Made by a program: the position numbers and the translations under genes. A DNA stretch of 64,000 nucleotides from positions 15,284,280 through 15,348,279 of the forward strand of contig NC_089280.1 of NCBI RefSeq assembly GCF_963678975.1, given 5' to 3'. Positions 34,972 through 53,146 of this stretch are shown here, in pieces (within the stretch, counting starts at the first letter, position 1; each line of letters opens with the position of its first letter). Source of the DNA: Dysidea avara. Lineage: Eukaryota; Porifera; Demospongiae; Dictyoceratida; Dysideidae. The notes beneath the pieces are model-generated. The model was given only the letters and a program-made list of their open reading frames with translations, was not told the DNA's origin and did not search any database.

Positions 34972-36075
34972 CTTCCTTTACTGACAGTGTACAATAGCAA
35001 TAACAATTATTCTTCACTAGTAAGAATAAGAGTTATGTATTCAATTGAAACTTTTATACACACTAAGTACAAGCCCCTTAATCCAAGCCATACAATTATC
35101 ATTGTTGTGGTTACATAGAAATGAGTTTAGTTTTAAAATATGCAAAAATGTAATGTGTCACATTTTTCCCTGAAATATGATCCAGTTATCAACTAACCTG
35201 CTGGCTGACCACTAATATGTTTGATGAACAGAATCATAAACATGATGCTGCCAGCACAGACATTTTGGCTACACCATCTTAAAAAACTCAGCAGCTCCAG
35301 TCCTAAACAGTTTAGAGTTAATGTGAGATATTGGAAACATTTAAAAGCAGACCTGTTTTTTGAGAATAACTGTGTAAATCAAGTGTACTTATGAAATGTA
35401 ATTGATCATTGTATATGAGCCTCACAACCACATGCATAACAGTGCAAAATTCAGCTTACAACTGAAACATGCCATTCCTTAACATGCATGCATGATTATC
35501 TCCAGTTACTGCTATAATTTCCAGCAAAATTTATTCTCCTTCATGCAAAAAAAAAATCACAATTAATTTTTCCTAGCCTATTAATCCTTCTTACATGATA
35601 AAACTCTGTGCAGGTCTTGTGGAAATTTTAATGATTAGATTATAATGGCTAACCAAAAATCAGGCACTGAAAAGTACAGTGCATTTTGGTGAATGATATA
35701 AATAGCTACAAGATATATATTATTTTTATGCCAATTTGTGGTGGTCCAAAGCACCAAACTTTGTAAAGTGGCGGCATGTTATGATTAATAGTTAGGGAGC
35801 CTTTCTCACGATTATTGATTCTTGTTATGATGTACTAAATGATTTAAGAAGAGGTGCCCCCTTGAAATTACCTGATAGTGCTGTGCGATGCTGAAATTGT
35901 GGTGTAACAACAAATGGTCATCTTTCTTTGTTACAGCTCACATCTATCATGCAAGCTCTATTCAACATAGACTATATATATATATAACATTCCTGATGAG
36001 CTGCTTGTGCTCTCAAAACTTGATATTTCTGTTAAACATCAAATTTCAAGAGTGTCCTCCCCATCCCAGGGAACA
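34972..36075. other. 5' flank of the secreted-protein gene; non-coding
   Basis: Upstream of the minus-strand start there is a TTTATACAC stretch near 35053-35063, but no element I can call a promoter. A decayed piece of the 4688-5871 foldback consensus lies near 35755-35875. No other gene. Confidence 0.4.
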
Positions 36076-36269
36076 ATATAGCCTAAATATTTTGAGGGAG
36101 ATAATCTTGAGGTTTCATTTAACAGTGAAGATTTTGTCCTTGAAATATTTATACCTCCATAATATAGTCTAATACATGTTAGGATTGTTTGTAAGTCCGC
36201 AAAAAAAATTAAATTAGGTAACATTGTTCAACCTCAAAAAGTTTACCCCTCGAAATATTTAGGCTATAT
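36076..36269. mobile_element. Small TIR element, 194 bp
   Basis: Both ends read inward as ATATAGCCTAAATATTT followed by (T/C)GAGGG. The arms continue imperfectly for 40 bp to a TTGAGGTT block. An internal TGAAATATTTATACCTCC is a weaker copy. No protein. Confidence 0.6.
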
Positions 36270-36559
36270 GGTAACAGAGGAAAAATGCTCTACTAACGAA
36301 CTATGAGAGTTAACAATAAAGGGCTTGAGGTAGAGTATAGTTTATAGTACTTCTATAGCAATCATTTTTGTACCAAGGTCTGAGGTTGAAAGTGCCCATC
36401 AGCACTACTGACCCGGTAATTCAGATGTGACATGGTTTAACTGATTAAAAATAAAGGTGTATATCAAAAGCTAGATTTTGCCATAGTACTCAAATTATAT
36501 GTAATGCACAGAACTCGACAAGTGAGTGTGTAAATGTACATATAAGGGTGTGATATGTG

Positions 36560-37400
36560 TGCAAATAGCAACTGTTAATTAGATCTTTAAAGTAGTAAAA
36601 TTAATTATAGTATCTGGTAATTTGTTCCACAATTTAATTGTATCTGGGTAGCTAAAATGAATATTTAAATGAGTTAACTCTTTTAAATGGTTGCTTGGAT
36701 CTATTTGAATGTCTTCAGGTAGGTAAATTATTCCGATGTGTGAGTTCCCTGTTTAATTTTCAACAAGATTATTTGCAATTTTATAAATCATTATCAGTGT
36801 CAGGTTTTCCCTTCTAACTTTTAAGTTTTGTAGTCAGAGTATAGAATGACCAAACTACACAGGCATACTCTATAGATAAAAAAAGATAGCTAGAATCACC
36901 TAAAGATAGCTAGTATCTTTCTCAGTGTTTATTGGACATTGCTGTCTTAAATTATGCTGCAGAAATGCTCAGACATTATTTACTTTGTTGCATACAAAAT
37001 TAACATGGAAGTTCCAAGAAAGTGTTTCGTCGATTTGAACTCCTAAGTACTTGGCTTGTGAACTTGCTGAATCTTACTATTGTTAATGAAATATTGTTGG
37101 TTACTCTTTAGATATTCACATTCTATGGGATTTAATTTCATCATCCAGCCTTCAGCCCATTCCCGTAGCATGTTAATATCCTCTTGTAGGGTTTTACTGT
37201 CCTCTGGGGAATGAATCTCTGACCCGATCTCTGATTACCTCTTTGTTGTAAAGAAGAGCATCATCTGTGCACAACTTTAAAGTGGACTTGATGTTATCAG
37301 GCATGTCATTCACATAGCAAAAAATAATAAGGTCCCAATACTGAACCTTTGGGGACTCCTGTAATGTAGTTAGGCATGATGCCCACAAGTCAGTTATCTG
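36560..37400 (-). pseudogene. LINE reverse transcriptase and C-terminal tail, decayed
   Basis: On the minus strand, in changing frames: SGVPKGSVLGP-like near 37350, FCYVNDMPDNIKSTLKLC with DDALLYNKEV (the catalytic YADD loop has changed to CTDD) near 37200-37310, EWAEGWMMKLNP, YLGVQIDETLSWNFHVNF near 37000-37050, and an IKLWNKLPDTIINF tail near 36600. Multiple stops and shifts. A CR1/L2/jockey-type relic. Confidence 0.75.
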
Positions 37401-37590
37401 GTCAGTTATCGATAATGGGGCGCTTATAAACTTTAATCGATAAGTGCCACTCCCAAGGACGAGACTAGATCATGCCGAAGGACTCTTCTTTAGTATGCAT
37501 ACAAGATGGCACTACTGTAATCACCTTTCTTCTCGCCTTTCTTTGTCATGTCCTGTACGTGATATAGCTCCGTAATTGCTTCACATTCAA

Positions 37591-37620
37591 CGTCACTTAA
37601 TAACCATGGTAACATATCAC
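37591..37620 (+). promoter_or_regulatory. CRE half-site beside RFX-type X-box (gene at 37833)
   Basis: CGTCA (37591-37595) is followed 5 bp later by ATAACCATGGTAAC (37600-37613), a close match to the palindromic RFX X-box GTTRCCATGGYAAC. It is about 220 bp upstream of the proposed ATG. The duplicate at 48061-48093 keeps both sites. Binding is inference. Confidence 0.5.
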
Positions 37621-37832
37621 ATGACCCAAGCGTTTCTAAGACGCAAATCCGCGAGTTCTGTGCGAAGATTGTTTCAGTACGTTTGTGGATGTGTGTTTAG
37701 AACAATTTATTCAGAGAGGTACGTCATGACCATGCAGAAACTAATAGCCGCTGAGCCGGCCATAGATAGCGTTCAGTGTTACTGCATGAATTCTTTCACT
37801 TATTATATAGGTCATTAAATTGTTACAGAAGG

Positions 37833-44381
<6,549 letters not shown>

Positions 44382-44481
44382 TACCAGCATGCAGCAGCAA
44401 CAACAACAGCAGTAATACCAGCATGCAGCAGCAACAACAACAGCAGTAATACCAGCATGCAGCAGCAACAACAACAGCAGT

Positions 44482-45616
44482 AATACTAGACAACCATGAC
44501 AGCAATTATGAAATAACAGCAGCAGCAACACAACAATATTAAACGTGACATGTGCAGTAGCACTAGAAACAGCAACAACATAAGACAACAACAGTAACAG
44601 TATAGTTGTATACTTAATTTTTTTGTCAAAGCAGCACATATTGTTAAAGCAACACGTATCTGATCTGTATGAGGTTAGAGTATGTACTCATGGATGCAAT
44701 TACACCAAATCCTGAAATGTGGCTCATTTGTAGCATTACTTGACCCGCTAAAAGTATTTCATTGGTTGAAATTCCTGACACACTATTTACAAAATTTCCA
44801 CTTGTACATGCGATAGGAGCATGCATGCATCGACCTTAATATCATAGATTTTTTGGGACTTGGAGTTTCCTAATTCCAGACAATTCCCACACAATAACTA
44901 CTTGAATATCTCCTTTGCCATTTTGGGATCATTTTGCATGACTGCATGTGTTACCATAAACTCAGATACCTACTTGTACTCCTATAATGCAGGCTAAAAA
45001 GAAACATAATTATTGAGGGATAAATTATCTATGGCACAAAATCAAGACTAAATTAGAAACTATATCGAATGTCCATATATCATAAGTCCAATGACCATAT
45101 CAGTTGTAAATGGGGTGAACTAATTAGAGGACAGAGCTAAACATTGCTACATAATGACTGTGCTCTTCCTTGCTGGGTGATGTATCCTTGGTAGTGAACT
45201 CCACCATGAAGAGTAGTTCATTCTAGCATGATTTAGGCAAACCGGAAGAGTGACCTGAACCCATAAAATTTTGTGTGTATCTTATAAATATTATCTATAC
45301 CTTTCCCTGTGCCATATTGCTTGATGCTAAGCTTAAGATGGCTCAAGTTCAGCTGTAAACTTACAGAAAACAATAATTATATTCACTTCACACAAAAGCT
45401 TACCTTATCCACTTTAGTCCACAAATGGGTAAACTGGTCACAATAGTGTTACTCAGTGACAGAATGAGTCTTTGATTTTTTCCCCAATTCATGGTATAGG
45501 GCATGTATTTTTGATATTTCTGCATGGAATACGTAGTGGTTCATATATGGTTGTCTATTAACATAGTCATTATTGTGAACACTATGTTGTATGTTGTGCA
45601 ATGGATGTACCAAGTA
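44482..45616. other. Non-coding, no gene recognised
   Basis: After a short CAGCAA-rich stretch to about 44600 there is only AT-rich sequence without supportable features. Confidence 0.4.
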
Positions 45617-45624
45617 CATTAGAC

Positions 45625-45930
45625 CATAGGCGGTAGAGACAGGGGGGCCATGGCCCCCCCACTTTTTGGGACACTATAGCTGTTTGCAAGAAAAGATCGA
45701 GATACTCTAATAGAACAGTCAGGATCTGGATACTCTAATAGAGTAGTCACAGTATTCAGAGAAGCAGTGTAGCAAATTCCTTAGCTACGTATGTGTAGTT
45801 ATAAATAAGGAGATATAATTGGTGAAGAACAGTTATTTTCAGTGGGCTGTGACCTTTTTTTTTTTTTTTTTGGTCTTCAACTCACAGCTGGCCTGGCCCC
45901 CTCACTCTTTGACCTGCTCCACCACCCCTG
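45625..45930. mobile_element. hAT-like non-autonomous element, 306 bp
   Basis: The ends CATAGGCGGTAGAGACAGG and, read inward from the right, CAGGGGTGGTGGAGCAGG are flanked by a perfect 8-bp duplication CATTAGAC (45617-45624, 45931-45938). A GGGGGGCCATGGCCCCCCC palindrome lies inside the left end. Two direct copies of the CTCTAATAGAGCAGTCA motif (about 45700-45750) are in the middle. Related ends occur near 49395 and 51115. Confidence 0.82.
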
Positions 45931-45938
45931 CATTAGAC

Positions 45939-47415
45939 TGTTACAAGGCACACATTACATACACTACAGGTATACAGTTACAAGGTGCTGACTAGCAGTC
46001 CAACATGCACACTTGACTGGAAAAAGGAAAACCACAAAGAATACTTAATGTAGTATTTTGTCAAAGAAAAACCAAAATCAAAGAACAGTAAAATTATCAG
46101 TCATGGGATTTGTATTTATAGATCCCTTTAAGTGTGCCAAATCAAATTAAACATTTTTGTGATTTTTGCAAAGTGTATACAAAAAAGAAGAGCAATACTA
46201 TTGATTGTAATTATCTTATACCTGTATATACTGTAAAGTCGTAATAAAAAAAAACAGAAAAAAAGATGAGACTTTGGTTGTTTGTAGCTAGCTAGCTATA
46301 TCAGGATTGACTAAGTCAATTTTTCCTTCAAATTTGGGATGTGCATAGACTGCTATACCAAGCAGACAACTAATTCGTTCCATATAGGATCACGTAGCTA
46401 TACAAATGTGTGAAAATTGTGTTTTCTTTGTTCCTGTCAATATACCCATGGTGTGGCATGCCAACTTCTTGGGAACTCTTGCTATTATATAAAGTATTCT
46501 CAAGGTGTCCCCAACAACTGTATGAAATGACATAACAATGAAGTGCCAATTTTGATGGTTGCAAACAAAACAACATTAACTACACACTAGCTGTTCTATA
46601 AGACATAGAGAAGCAATGCTGAGAAAGCTTGTCAGGATTCCTGACAATAATACCATAACACATAAACTGATTACAACATGAAGAGAGAAGTTTAATTTGC
46701 TCTTGCAACAGGAGCAAACTTTTTCCTCAATTGTAAAAACAAGAATAAACGTCTCTAATAGAAAGTAACTGTTGGATTTCCGTGATATTTTACTGGAAGA
46801 TATGGGAACTATATAATATAATTATTGTGTAGTATAATAATGCAATTAGGATTGGCATGGGGCGGGCTTTTTATATTATGTTTTTGAAAAATATCATGCT
46901 CATGAGAGTCATGAGAAACTTATTCCTAAATCAAAAGTTGGTATTAACTCTTGTTAAAATGATGCCATTACATTGTTATAATTGTCATTCGGTTGCTACG
47001 TACATCATTGTCTAATTGTACTTAAATCATTTTACTTGAAGAGTAGTACAGTTAGCATGGCTGCCGCTCTATTATAGGGTATCTTACATATATATATATA
47101 TCTTGCTCCTGAAATTACATAATTGCCTAGTTCAAAATTCCAGCATAATTTCTGATTCCCATATTCACATGCAAATTGCCGCATTGCTGTCAGCAGAGAT
47201 CACAGTGATCATAAATAATTTGCACTGAACATGCCTTATGGAGTCAGCCATACAAATAGAGTTTAATATAGACTGGTGAGTTGCTACAAGATCTAGATGA
47301 ACAACAAAGAACAAATAAATCACATGTCAATTTGTAATACATATACAGTAAACAAAGTTAAAATTGCAATATTCAAAATATTTACTAGTAAGTTTAAAGT
47401 GTTACACAGTCTATG
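45939..47415. other. Non-coding, no gene recognised
   Basis: AT-rich with an (AT)n tract near 47088-47100. A piece near 47135-47185 on the minus strand resembles the GGCAATT...TTATGCTGGAAT repeat of 10944-11025. Confidence 0.4.
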
Positions 47416-47416
47416 C

Positions 47417-47447
<31 letters not shown>

Positions 47448-47454
47448 ACACACA
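47416..47454. repeat. Poly-C run followed by (CA)n
   Basis: 18 C then about ten CA units. Confidence 0.97.
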
Positions 47455-47559
47455 AATGTACACTATGAATAATTAATAGTTCCTCCTCGAGTTCCTCAAA
47501 TCTTCAGTCAGTGGGAATTATAGTTATTTGTACGATCATTTAATAATACTTGTCTGGCA

Positions 47560-47598
47560 GCGGCCGCCCCTTCGCATATAATCGAAGGGACGGGCGCT
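47560..47598. repeat. GC-rich imperfect hairpin
   Basis: GCGGCCGCCCCTTCG (47560-47574) pairs with CGAAGGGACGGGCGCT (47583-47598) around an 8-base CATATAAT loop. It is strikingly GC-rich against AT-rich surroundings and adjoins the 3' end of a LINE relic. Confidence 0.75.
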
Positions 47599-47606
47599 AC
47601 TAGACT

Positions 47607-47905
47607 GCAATATTAGTATTAGTATTAGGTGAGGCTCAAGGAGCCTGTAAAGCCTGATCTTTACAAAAATTATAGCCTATTAATAATTTCAACACAAAAA
47701 CTATACAGATTATAAAAGTATTAGCCAAATAATTAGTATAAATCATACAGTAAAGTAGACCAGCTACAGTCAAGTAAATTTTTAAAGTCATTCAATGAGG
47801 GAGCATTAACTACACGAGGTCGGTTATTCCAATCATTAATAGCTCTCACAGTAAAAAATGAAGATCTCACTCTAGTAGATGCTCGGATGATTGTGGCTTA
47901 AATAT
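47607..47905 (-). pseudogene. LINE 3' end with C-terminal tail
   Basis: The minus strand encodes RVRSSFFTVRAINDWNNRPR then VVNAPSLNDFKNLLD, the 'RxNFFxxRVINxWNxLPxxVVxA' tail of LINE reverse transcriptase proteins. It is followed by a 3' UTR with GGCTCCTTGAGCCTCACC and a TAATACTAATACTAATA tail. Strongly 5'-truncated. Confidence 0.75.
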
Positions 47906-47938
47906 ACATATGCTTCTTTCTTGAGCCAAGGCTCGAGC

Positions 47939-47966
47939 CATAGATAGTATAGACTACACTATCTAT
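47939..47966. mobile_element. 28-bp palindromic element, second member
   Basis: CATAGATAGT (47939-47948) and its reverse complement ACTATCTATG (47958-47967) lie between two copies of GCTCGAGC (47931-47938, 47967-47974). The CATAGATA end matches the 62-bp element at 37858-37919. GCTCGAGC is itself a palindrome, so this duplication is weaker evidence. Confidence 0.55.
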
Positions 47967-48060
47967 GCTCGAGCTGACGTTTCTCATCTTGGTATAGCAC
48001 CATTGTATTCTCAGAAGCCGTACATAAACAAACAAAGGAACAGCATAGCTCCGTATTCAA

Positions 48061-48093
48061 CGTCACTTGATAACCATGGTAACACATCACGTG
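48061..48093 (+). promoter_or_regulatory. CRE half-site, X-box and E-box (duplicate promoter)
   Basis: CGTCA (48061-48065), ATAACCATGGTAAC (48070-48083) and CACGTG (48088-48093) correspond to 37591-37620. The first two are unchanged; the E-box has CACATG in the other copy. Confidence 0.45.
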
Positions 48094-48307
48094 AACCAAG
48101 CGTTTATAAGATGCAAATCCGTGAGTTATGTGCGAAGATTGTTTCAGCGCGTTTGTGGATGTGTGTTTAGATTATCTTGAGCAATTTAATCAGAGAGGTA
48201 CGTACGTCATGACCATGCAGGAACTAATAGTCGCTGAGCCGGCCATAGATAGCGTTGAAATTTGTTCAGTGTTACAGAATTTTTTCACATTGAGTTGTTA
48301 CAGAAGG

Positions 48308-48326
48308 ATGGAAGAGAGTGATCCAG
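48308..48326 (+). pseudogene. Copy of exon 1 of the membrane/coiled-coil gene
   Basis: ATGGAAGAGAGTGATCCAG followed by the donor GTTAGT is identical to 37833-37851. About 250 bp of upstream sequence is also duplicated. I find no copies of exons 2 and 3 between here and 54785, so the duplicate probably cannot make the full protein. Confidence 0.6.
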
Positions 48327-49409
48327 GTTAGTGTCTGTTTATTCACACTATTAAATGTTAAAATTAAACAGCTGAAGGTTTTAATACTCCCTAGGCCACA
48401 AATTTAATCTTAAACTTGAAGTTAAATTTTACTTTAAATAAATTCTAATTGTAGGGTCCGCAACGCGAAAAATCGATATCCTCCAATCAACTACCTAACT
48501 ATTGTCATGTATTAGGCTAAGTGTAACTTGAATAACACCAGCGTGGCAGCCAAGTTTGTCACTTTCTTCTGGTAGAAAACGATACAAATGTCTTAAAATC
48601 ACGTGATTTTTCGTTGCAGCAGTTCGTAAGGTTCTTCGTATGCCCCGATATTCACTCTCAACATTGTTCAAGTAGTCTATCATCAACTCAAAGTATTGGT
48701 GGTTTGATTTTATTGGTCAGTTTCGGGTGGCAGTACGATCTGTGCAGCTTTTTGGCGACAGACAAAATTTTTCTTGCTCTGGAGCACAGGACAAGCAGAG
48801 CAGCAACTGCGCCATGGGTCAGCAATGACCAGTACTAGGTAAAGTACCTGCATACAGAGTATGGTTATAATTGAAGCTTGTTAGCCATCTGGCTGAGCCA
48901 TCTATATGCTGAAATTCGGCCAAAATGGAGTATTGGTAAAACCGGGAGGGGAGGGGGAGCAGGAGATTTCTTGGTAAAACCGGGAGCGGGAGCTGGGAGA
49001 TCACGTGCACAATACTACAGGAAACTGTTATTATTGCACTAAAGATGGTTTATTGATGCAGAAGAGGACTCATGCAAGTAGTCTCCCTTCCTTTCAAACA
49101 AGAGATATTATACAAACTTATACAAAAGATCGAGATACTCTAATAGAGCAGTCAGCCGGAACATGCGGTCTCATGTTCTGTCTCTTAACTGCCACTGACT
49201 GCCAGTAGCTTGTTAATGTATTTTTAATAACAAGGTGAAAAGTCTTAGTGCTTTCAAATTTGAAAAAATCTTGTTGGGTGGGAATCATGCTCCCAGAATG
49301 TCACCCATATCATTGTCTTCCCTTTTGCAGTTATGTGCTTCACTCCATGTATGACCTTCATTACTATAAGTTTACCCAGACTTTTTGACCTGCTCCATTG
49401 ACTTTATTC

Positions 49410-51100
49410 TACCAAGTTATTGTTGCTCTGGTTGCGTAGACAGTTGCTAGATCCAGATGGTGTGTGAACTTTCACAGTTAGATATTGTCAGTTTATAAAT
49501 TCAATAACTATTTGGAGTTTGTACAGCAAGAAATTTTGTTTGTGAGTTAGCAATAAAAGTTCTTAAATTATCAGACTGATTTGATTGATTGATTTATAAA
49601 TTACCCTCTGAGTCTCTGACAATTGGCAACTACCATTCTTCCTTGCCAGAGCAGCATACAATACAGACAAAATCTATGAACATAGCTAGTAGCTAACAAG
49701 TACAAAACTTAACACATGCATGAAAAAAAATATACATGGATACAAATGCAACAATCAACTTAAGGCAAATTATAAAAATGACTGAACAAATACACAAAAA
49801 CAAAAAAACAGCAAGAATAGACACAACAGAGATTACATGGTCTGAAGCTGTCCAAAGCACCATGCACCTTTATGAACTGGAGTATATGTGAGCACTTCCT
49901 GTCTGAAGGAAAAACTCCACTCTGCAATGAACGTTAACAGTATAAGGTAGCCAATGGAGCAGCCTATCTCTTTTGGGAACCTAAGACAAGTGCTAGCCAT
50001 CTGACTTCCTAGGATCTGGAGAGTTCAGATGAGACAGGACCAAAGATTCAGAAATCTTAGCAAAAGTGAATGAATTAGTGTCACATGAAGTAGCAGGTAT
50101 TGCAAGATTGTCAGCTATAGCATATTGATGTGATGAAGTGACACATCACTGCTACAGTTTTAAAATGTTTATTAAGAGAGTCTGAAGTAAATGAATCATT
50201 CAATGCTGCTTTTATGGTATCGATTTTTCCAATTATGTTATTAGCGCATGACTACATATAAGATGGACAATTCTTGTTCTGCAACACTGATGACTGAAAA
50301 TGATCTATCTTGGCTTGGTGTAGGTACCATGACTTTGAGGACAAATTTCCATTCCTATACTATCTAATAGAGATTTCTGATAGTTACGTTCTTCGTCCTT
50401 TTTTCTTAAATAAATAACATGTATCATTGTCTATATACATTGGCCATATCTCTGGAATGCTTCAAGGTATCAAGTTAATATTTAACACAAGATATAGATA
50501 AATATTCAGTACCTTATACTTTAGCTACAAAAGAGATTGACCCAAATTGAAAAAGGATGCATGCACCTAAAAAATCATGAGTAATGAATACTGTGGCAAA
50601 TAGTGAACTTTACTACAAATTCTTAGTGATTTTTTTTTTTTTTTTAAAGAAAGAAGAACTGGCCCAAGTTGGCACTCCCATCCACCACACTCTACTCTAC
50701 GCTAAGATGTTCTATAAAATGGGTTTAGCTTATTCCTAAACCTACAGAGCTACTGAAACAGAACCTACAGAACACAGAATAGAAAAAAAAGGAAATGGGG
50801 CTTAAACGGGGCATGGCAAATTCTTAGTGATGCTCACTATTTGCCATGGTAGCTATTCACTACTCATTTGTTTTCCTAGCGACCACCATAAGTAACTATA
50901 GTATAGCTACCACCATTAAGTCAGTGGAACAAGCCATAGCATGAGAAGGACAATAGTGAGTTTGACAATACTAATGGATTGGACTTATAGAATATAGTGT
51001 TCACATCGGAATACATCACTTCAGGGACTGTGCGTGGGGACAGAACTCAAAATGAGAATTTTTCCCAAGACAAATGTTGATTTAGTAGAACAATTGAGTA
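49410..51100. other. Interior of the mosaic, no gene recognised
   Basis: AT-rich unique-looking sequence with a poly-T/poly-A tract near 50630-50645. No exon can be supported. Confidence 0.4.
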
Positions 51101-51195
51101 GCAAAGCATGAGGTGGACTGGTGGAGCAGGTCAAAGAGTCTTATAGCAATGAAAGTCACACATGGAGTTTGAAGTATACAGCTACAAAATGCAGA

Positions 51196-51700
51196 CAGTG
51201 ATGGATGTCACAGTATAGAGCAAACCTTGGATGGCTTCCCATGTCTGAGTTTGTACAGTATCGAACTATTCTCACCATGTTTGGTCAACACTATCTTGGT
51301 GAAGGTATCTTACTTCAGCCACCAATAGACTTTGGTCGTAAACATTCCTACAGAACTAGATGTTCACCTTGGTTTGTAGACATTTTTCGATTAAAAAAGA
51401 ACTTCAGTCAGCACTTCTTTCGGCATCAGGCTACAGTGTGGTGGAATTCACTGCCACCTAATTTATTTGATGACATTACTAATTTTCATGATGGCCGGTC
51501 TGCTCAAGTACCTACATGACTTGTCTTGAATTGTTTGTTCTTTTGTAATTTAATACTGTGACGGTTGTAATAGTTATTTATTTATGTTTGTCTAGCATAG
51601 TTTTGTTTGCTGTGTACTATGTATTGTGTATTATGTGTACTCCAGTACTGAAGATCGGCCTTGCCAGGTACTACGAGTTTAAATAATAAATCAATCAATC
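51196..51700 (+). pseudogene. LINE 3' fragment (RT C-terminal tail)
   Basis: The frame 51205-51519 encodes NLGWLPMSEFVQYRTILTMF, GRKHSYRTR and ATVWWNSLPPNLFDDI, the C-terminal domain of CR1/L2-type LINE proteins, followed by a 3' UTR ending (AATC)n near 51685-51700. A short CAGTGA-like sequence flanks it (about 51195 and 51700). The inverted paralogue near 49300-49330 lacks it, so this is a 5'-truncated insertion with a natural empty site. Confidence 0.75.
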
Positions 51701-52244
51701 AGTGACTTTCTGGGAGCATGATTCCCACCCAACATAATCTTTTTAAGTTGCTCTAAGGCTATAGCTATTTTTAGACTTTTCACTTGTTATTACAAATAAA
51801 TCAACAAGCTACTGGCAGTTAAGAGACAGAATATGATATTATGAGACTGTTCTATAAGAGTGGCTGACTGCTCTATTAGAGTATCTCGATCCTTTTGTAA
51901 AAAGTATTGCAATTCCCTAGCTTATAGCTAGTTCGTATAATATCTCATGCATGTTTGAAAGGAGGGGAGACTACTTGCATGAGTCCTCAAGTAGTCTATC
52001 ATCAATTCAAAGTATTGGTGGTTTGATTTTATTGGTCAGTTTCCGGTGGCAGCACGATCTGTGCAGCTTTTTGGTGACAGACAAAATGTTTCTTGCTCTG
52101 GAGCACAGGACAAGCAGAGCAGCAACTGCGCCGTGGGTCAGCAATGACCAGTATTAGGTAAAGTACCTGCATGCGGAGTATGGTTATAATTGAAGCTTAT
52201 TAACCATCTGGCTGAGCCATCTATATGCTGAAATTTGGCCAAAA

Positions 52245-52850
52245 TGATGCGATTTTTGCAAACAAATACTGGAATGGTTGATACATCAGTGAGACAGTCT
52301 CCAACAGCAAGGATACGAAGCTTATAAACACCTAACAATACGGCTATCTCGCCCAGTAAACGCATAGAGCAATCCAATGCATGAAGTAGGCATTCACGTG
52401 ATTGAAATTCAAACAACGGAAACACCCATGAAATCGCTTTCATTTCTGAATAGGAACCATGCAGTGAGCTCCTTTCATAAATATTTGTGTTAATTGTTCA
52501 CTCAGGCGTGGTCTGGGCCAGTGCAGGTGTGTTTTATGCTGTGATGGCATCATAGGGAGAGTCTCAGACTGCTGGGCTAATCGAGATGTTGAACCTAATG
52601 CACACAAACTGATTGTCACTTGATTCCAAGTGATTTTAATGTCATTGGAATAGATTATGGTTGTATTTTCCGAGATTTGAATATTGATCACATGAGTGCC
52701 TATTTCATGCATTGGATTGCTCTATGCGTTTATTGGGCAAGATAGCCGTATTGTTAGGTGTTTATAAGCTTCGTATCCTTGCTGTTGGAGACTGTCTCAC
52801 TGATGTATCAACCATTCCGGTATTTGTTTGCAAAAATCGTGTCATTTTGG
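52245..52850. repeat. Inverted pair with 150-bp arms
   Basis: 52245-52400 and 52697-52850 are reverse complements with about 95% identity by eye. Both encode the same stretch (GVYKLRILAVGDCLTDVSTI) on opposite strands, possibly a captured exon. I cannot name its source. Confidence 0.8.
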
Positions 52851-53146
52851 GGGTATTGGTAAAACTGGGAGGGGAGCGGGAGCGGGAGATTTCTTGGTAA
52901 ACCGGGACCGGGAGCTGGGAGATCACGTACACAATGTTGAGAGTGAATATCGGGGCATACGAAGAACCTTACGAATTGCTGCAACGAAAAATCACGTGAT
53001 TTTAAGACATTTGTATCGTTTTCTACCAGAAGAAAGTGACAAACTTGGCTGCCACGCTGGTATTATTTAAGTTACACTTGGCCTAACACATGACAATAGT
53101 TAGGTGGTTGAATGGAGGATATCGATTTTTCGCATTGCGGACCCTA

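Larger units (their letters stand above)
48453..53145. mobile_element. Mosaic of inverted and direct repeats between 215-bp TIRs
   Basis: Left arm 48453-48666 and right arm 52932-53145 are near-identical reverse complements that begin AGGGTCCGCAA(C/T)GCGAAAAA, related to the ends of 417-2728. Inside: 48668-48945 repeated directly at 51985-52240; a G-rich block (GGTAAAACCGGGAGCGGGAG) at 48932-49000 and 52855-52925; 49020-49400 inverted with 51110-51990; an inverted pair at 52245-52400 and 52697-52850; a LINE 3' end at 51196-51700; motif copies at 49131 and 51870. A coding-looking stretch in both TIRs (GIRRTLRxAATKNHVILRHL) is more likely terminal sequence than an exon. No target duplication seen. 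Confidence 0.65.

Noticed and set aside
48495..48686. 63-codon frame reading GIRRTLRTAATKNHVILRHL, repeated at 52935-53070
   Set aside because: It coincides with the TIR arms of the mosaic at 48453-53145; no splice partner or family is recognisable, so I do not call it a gene.
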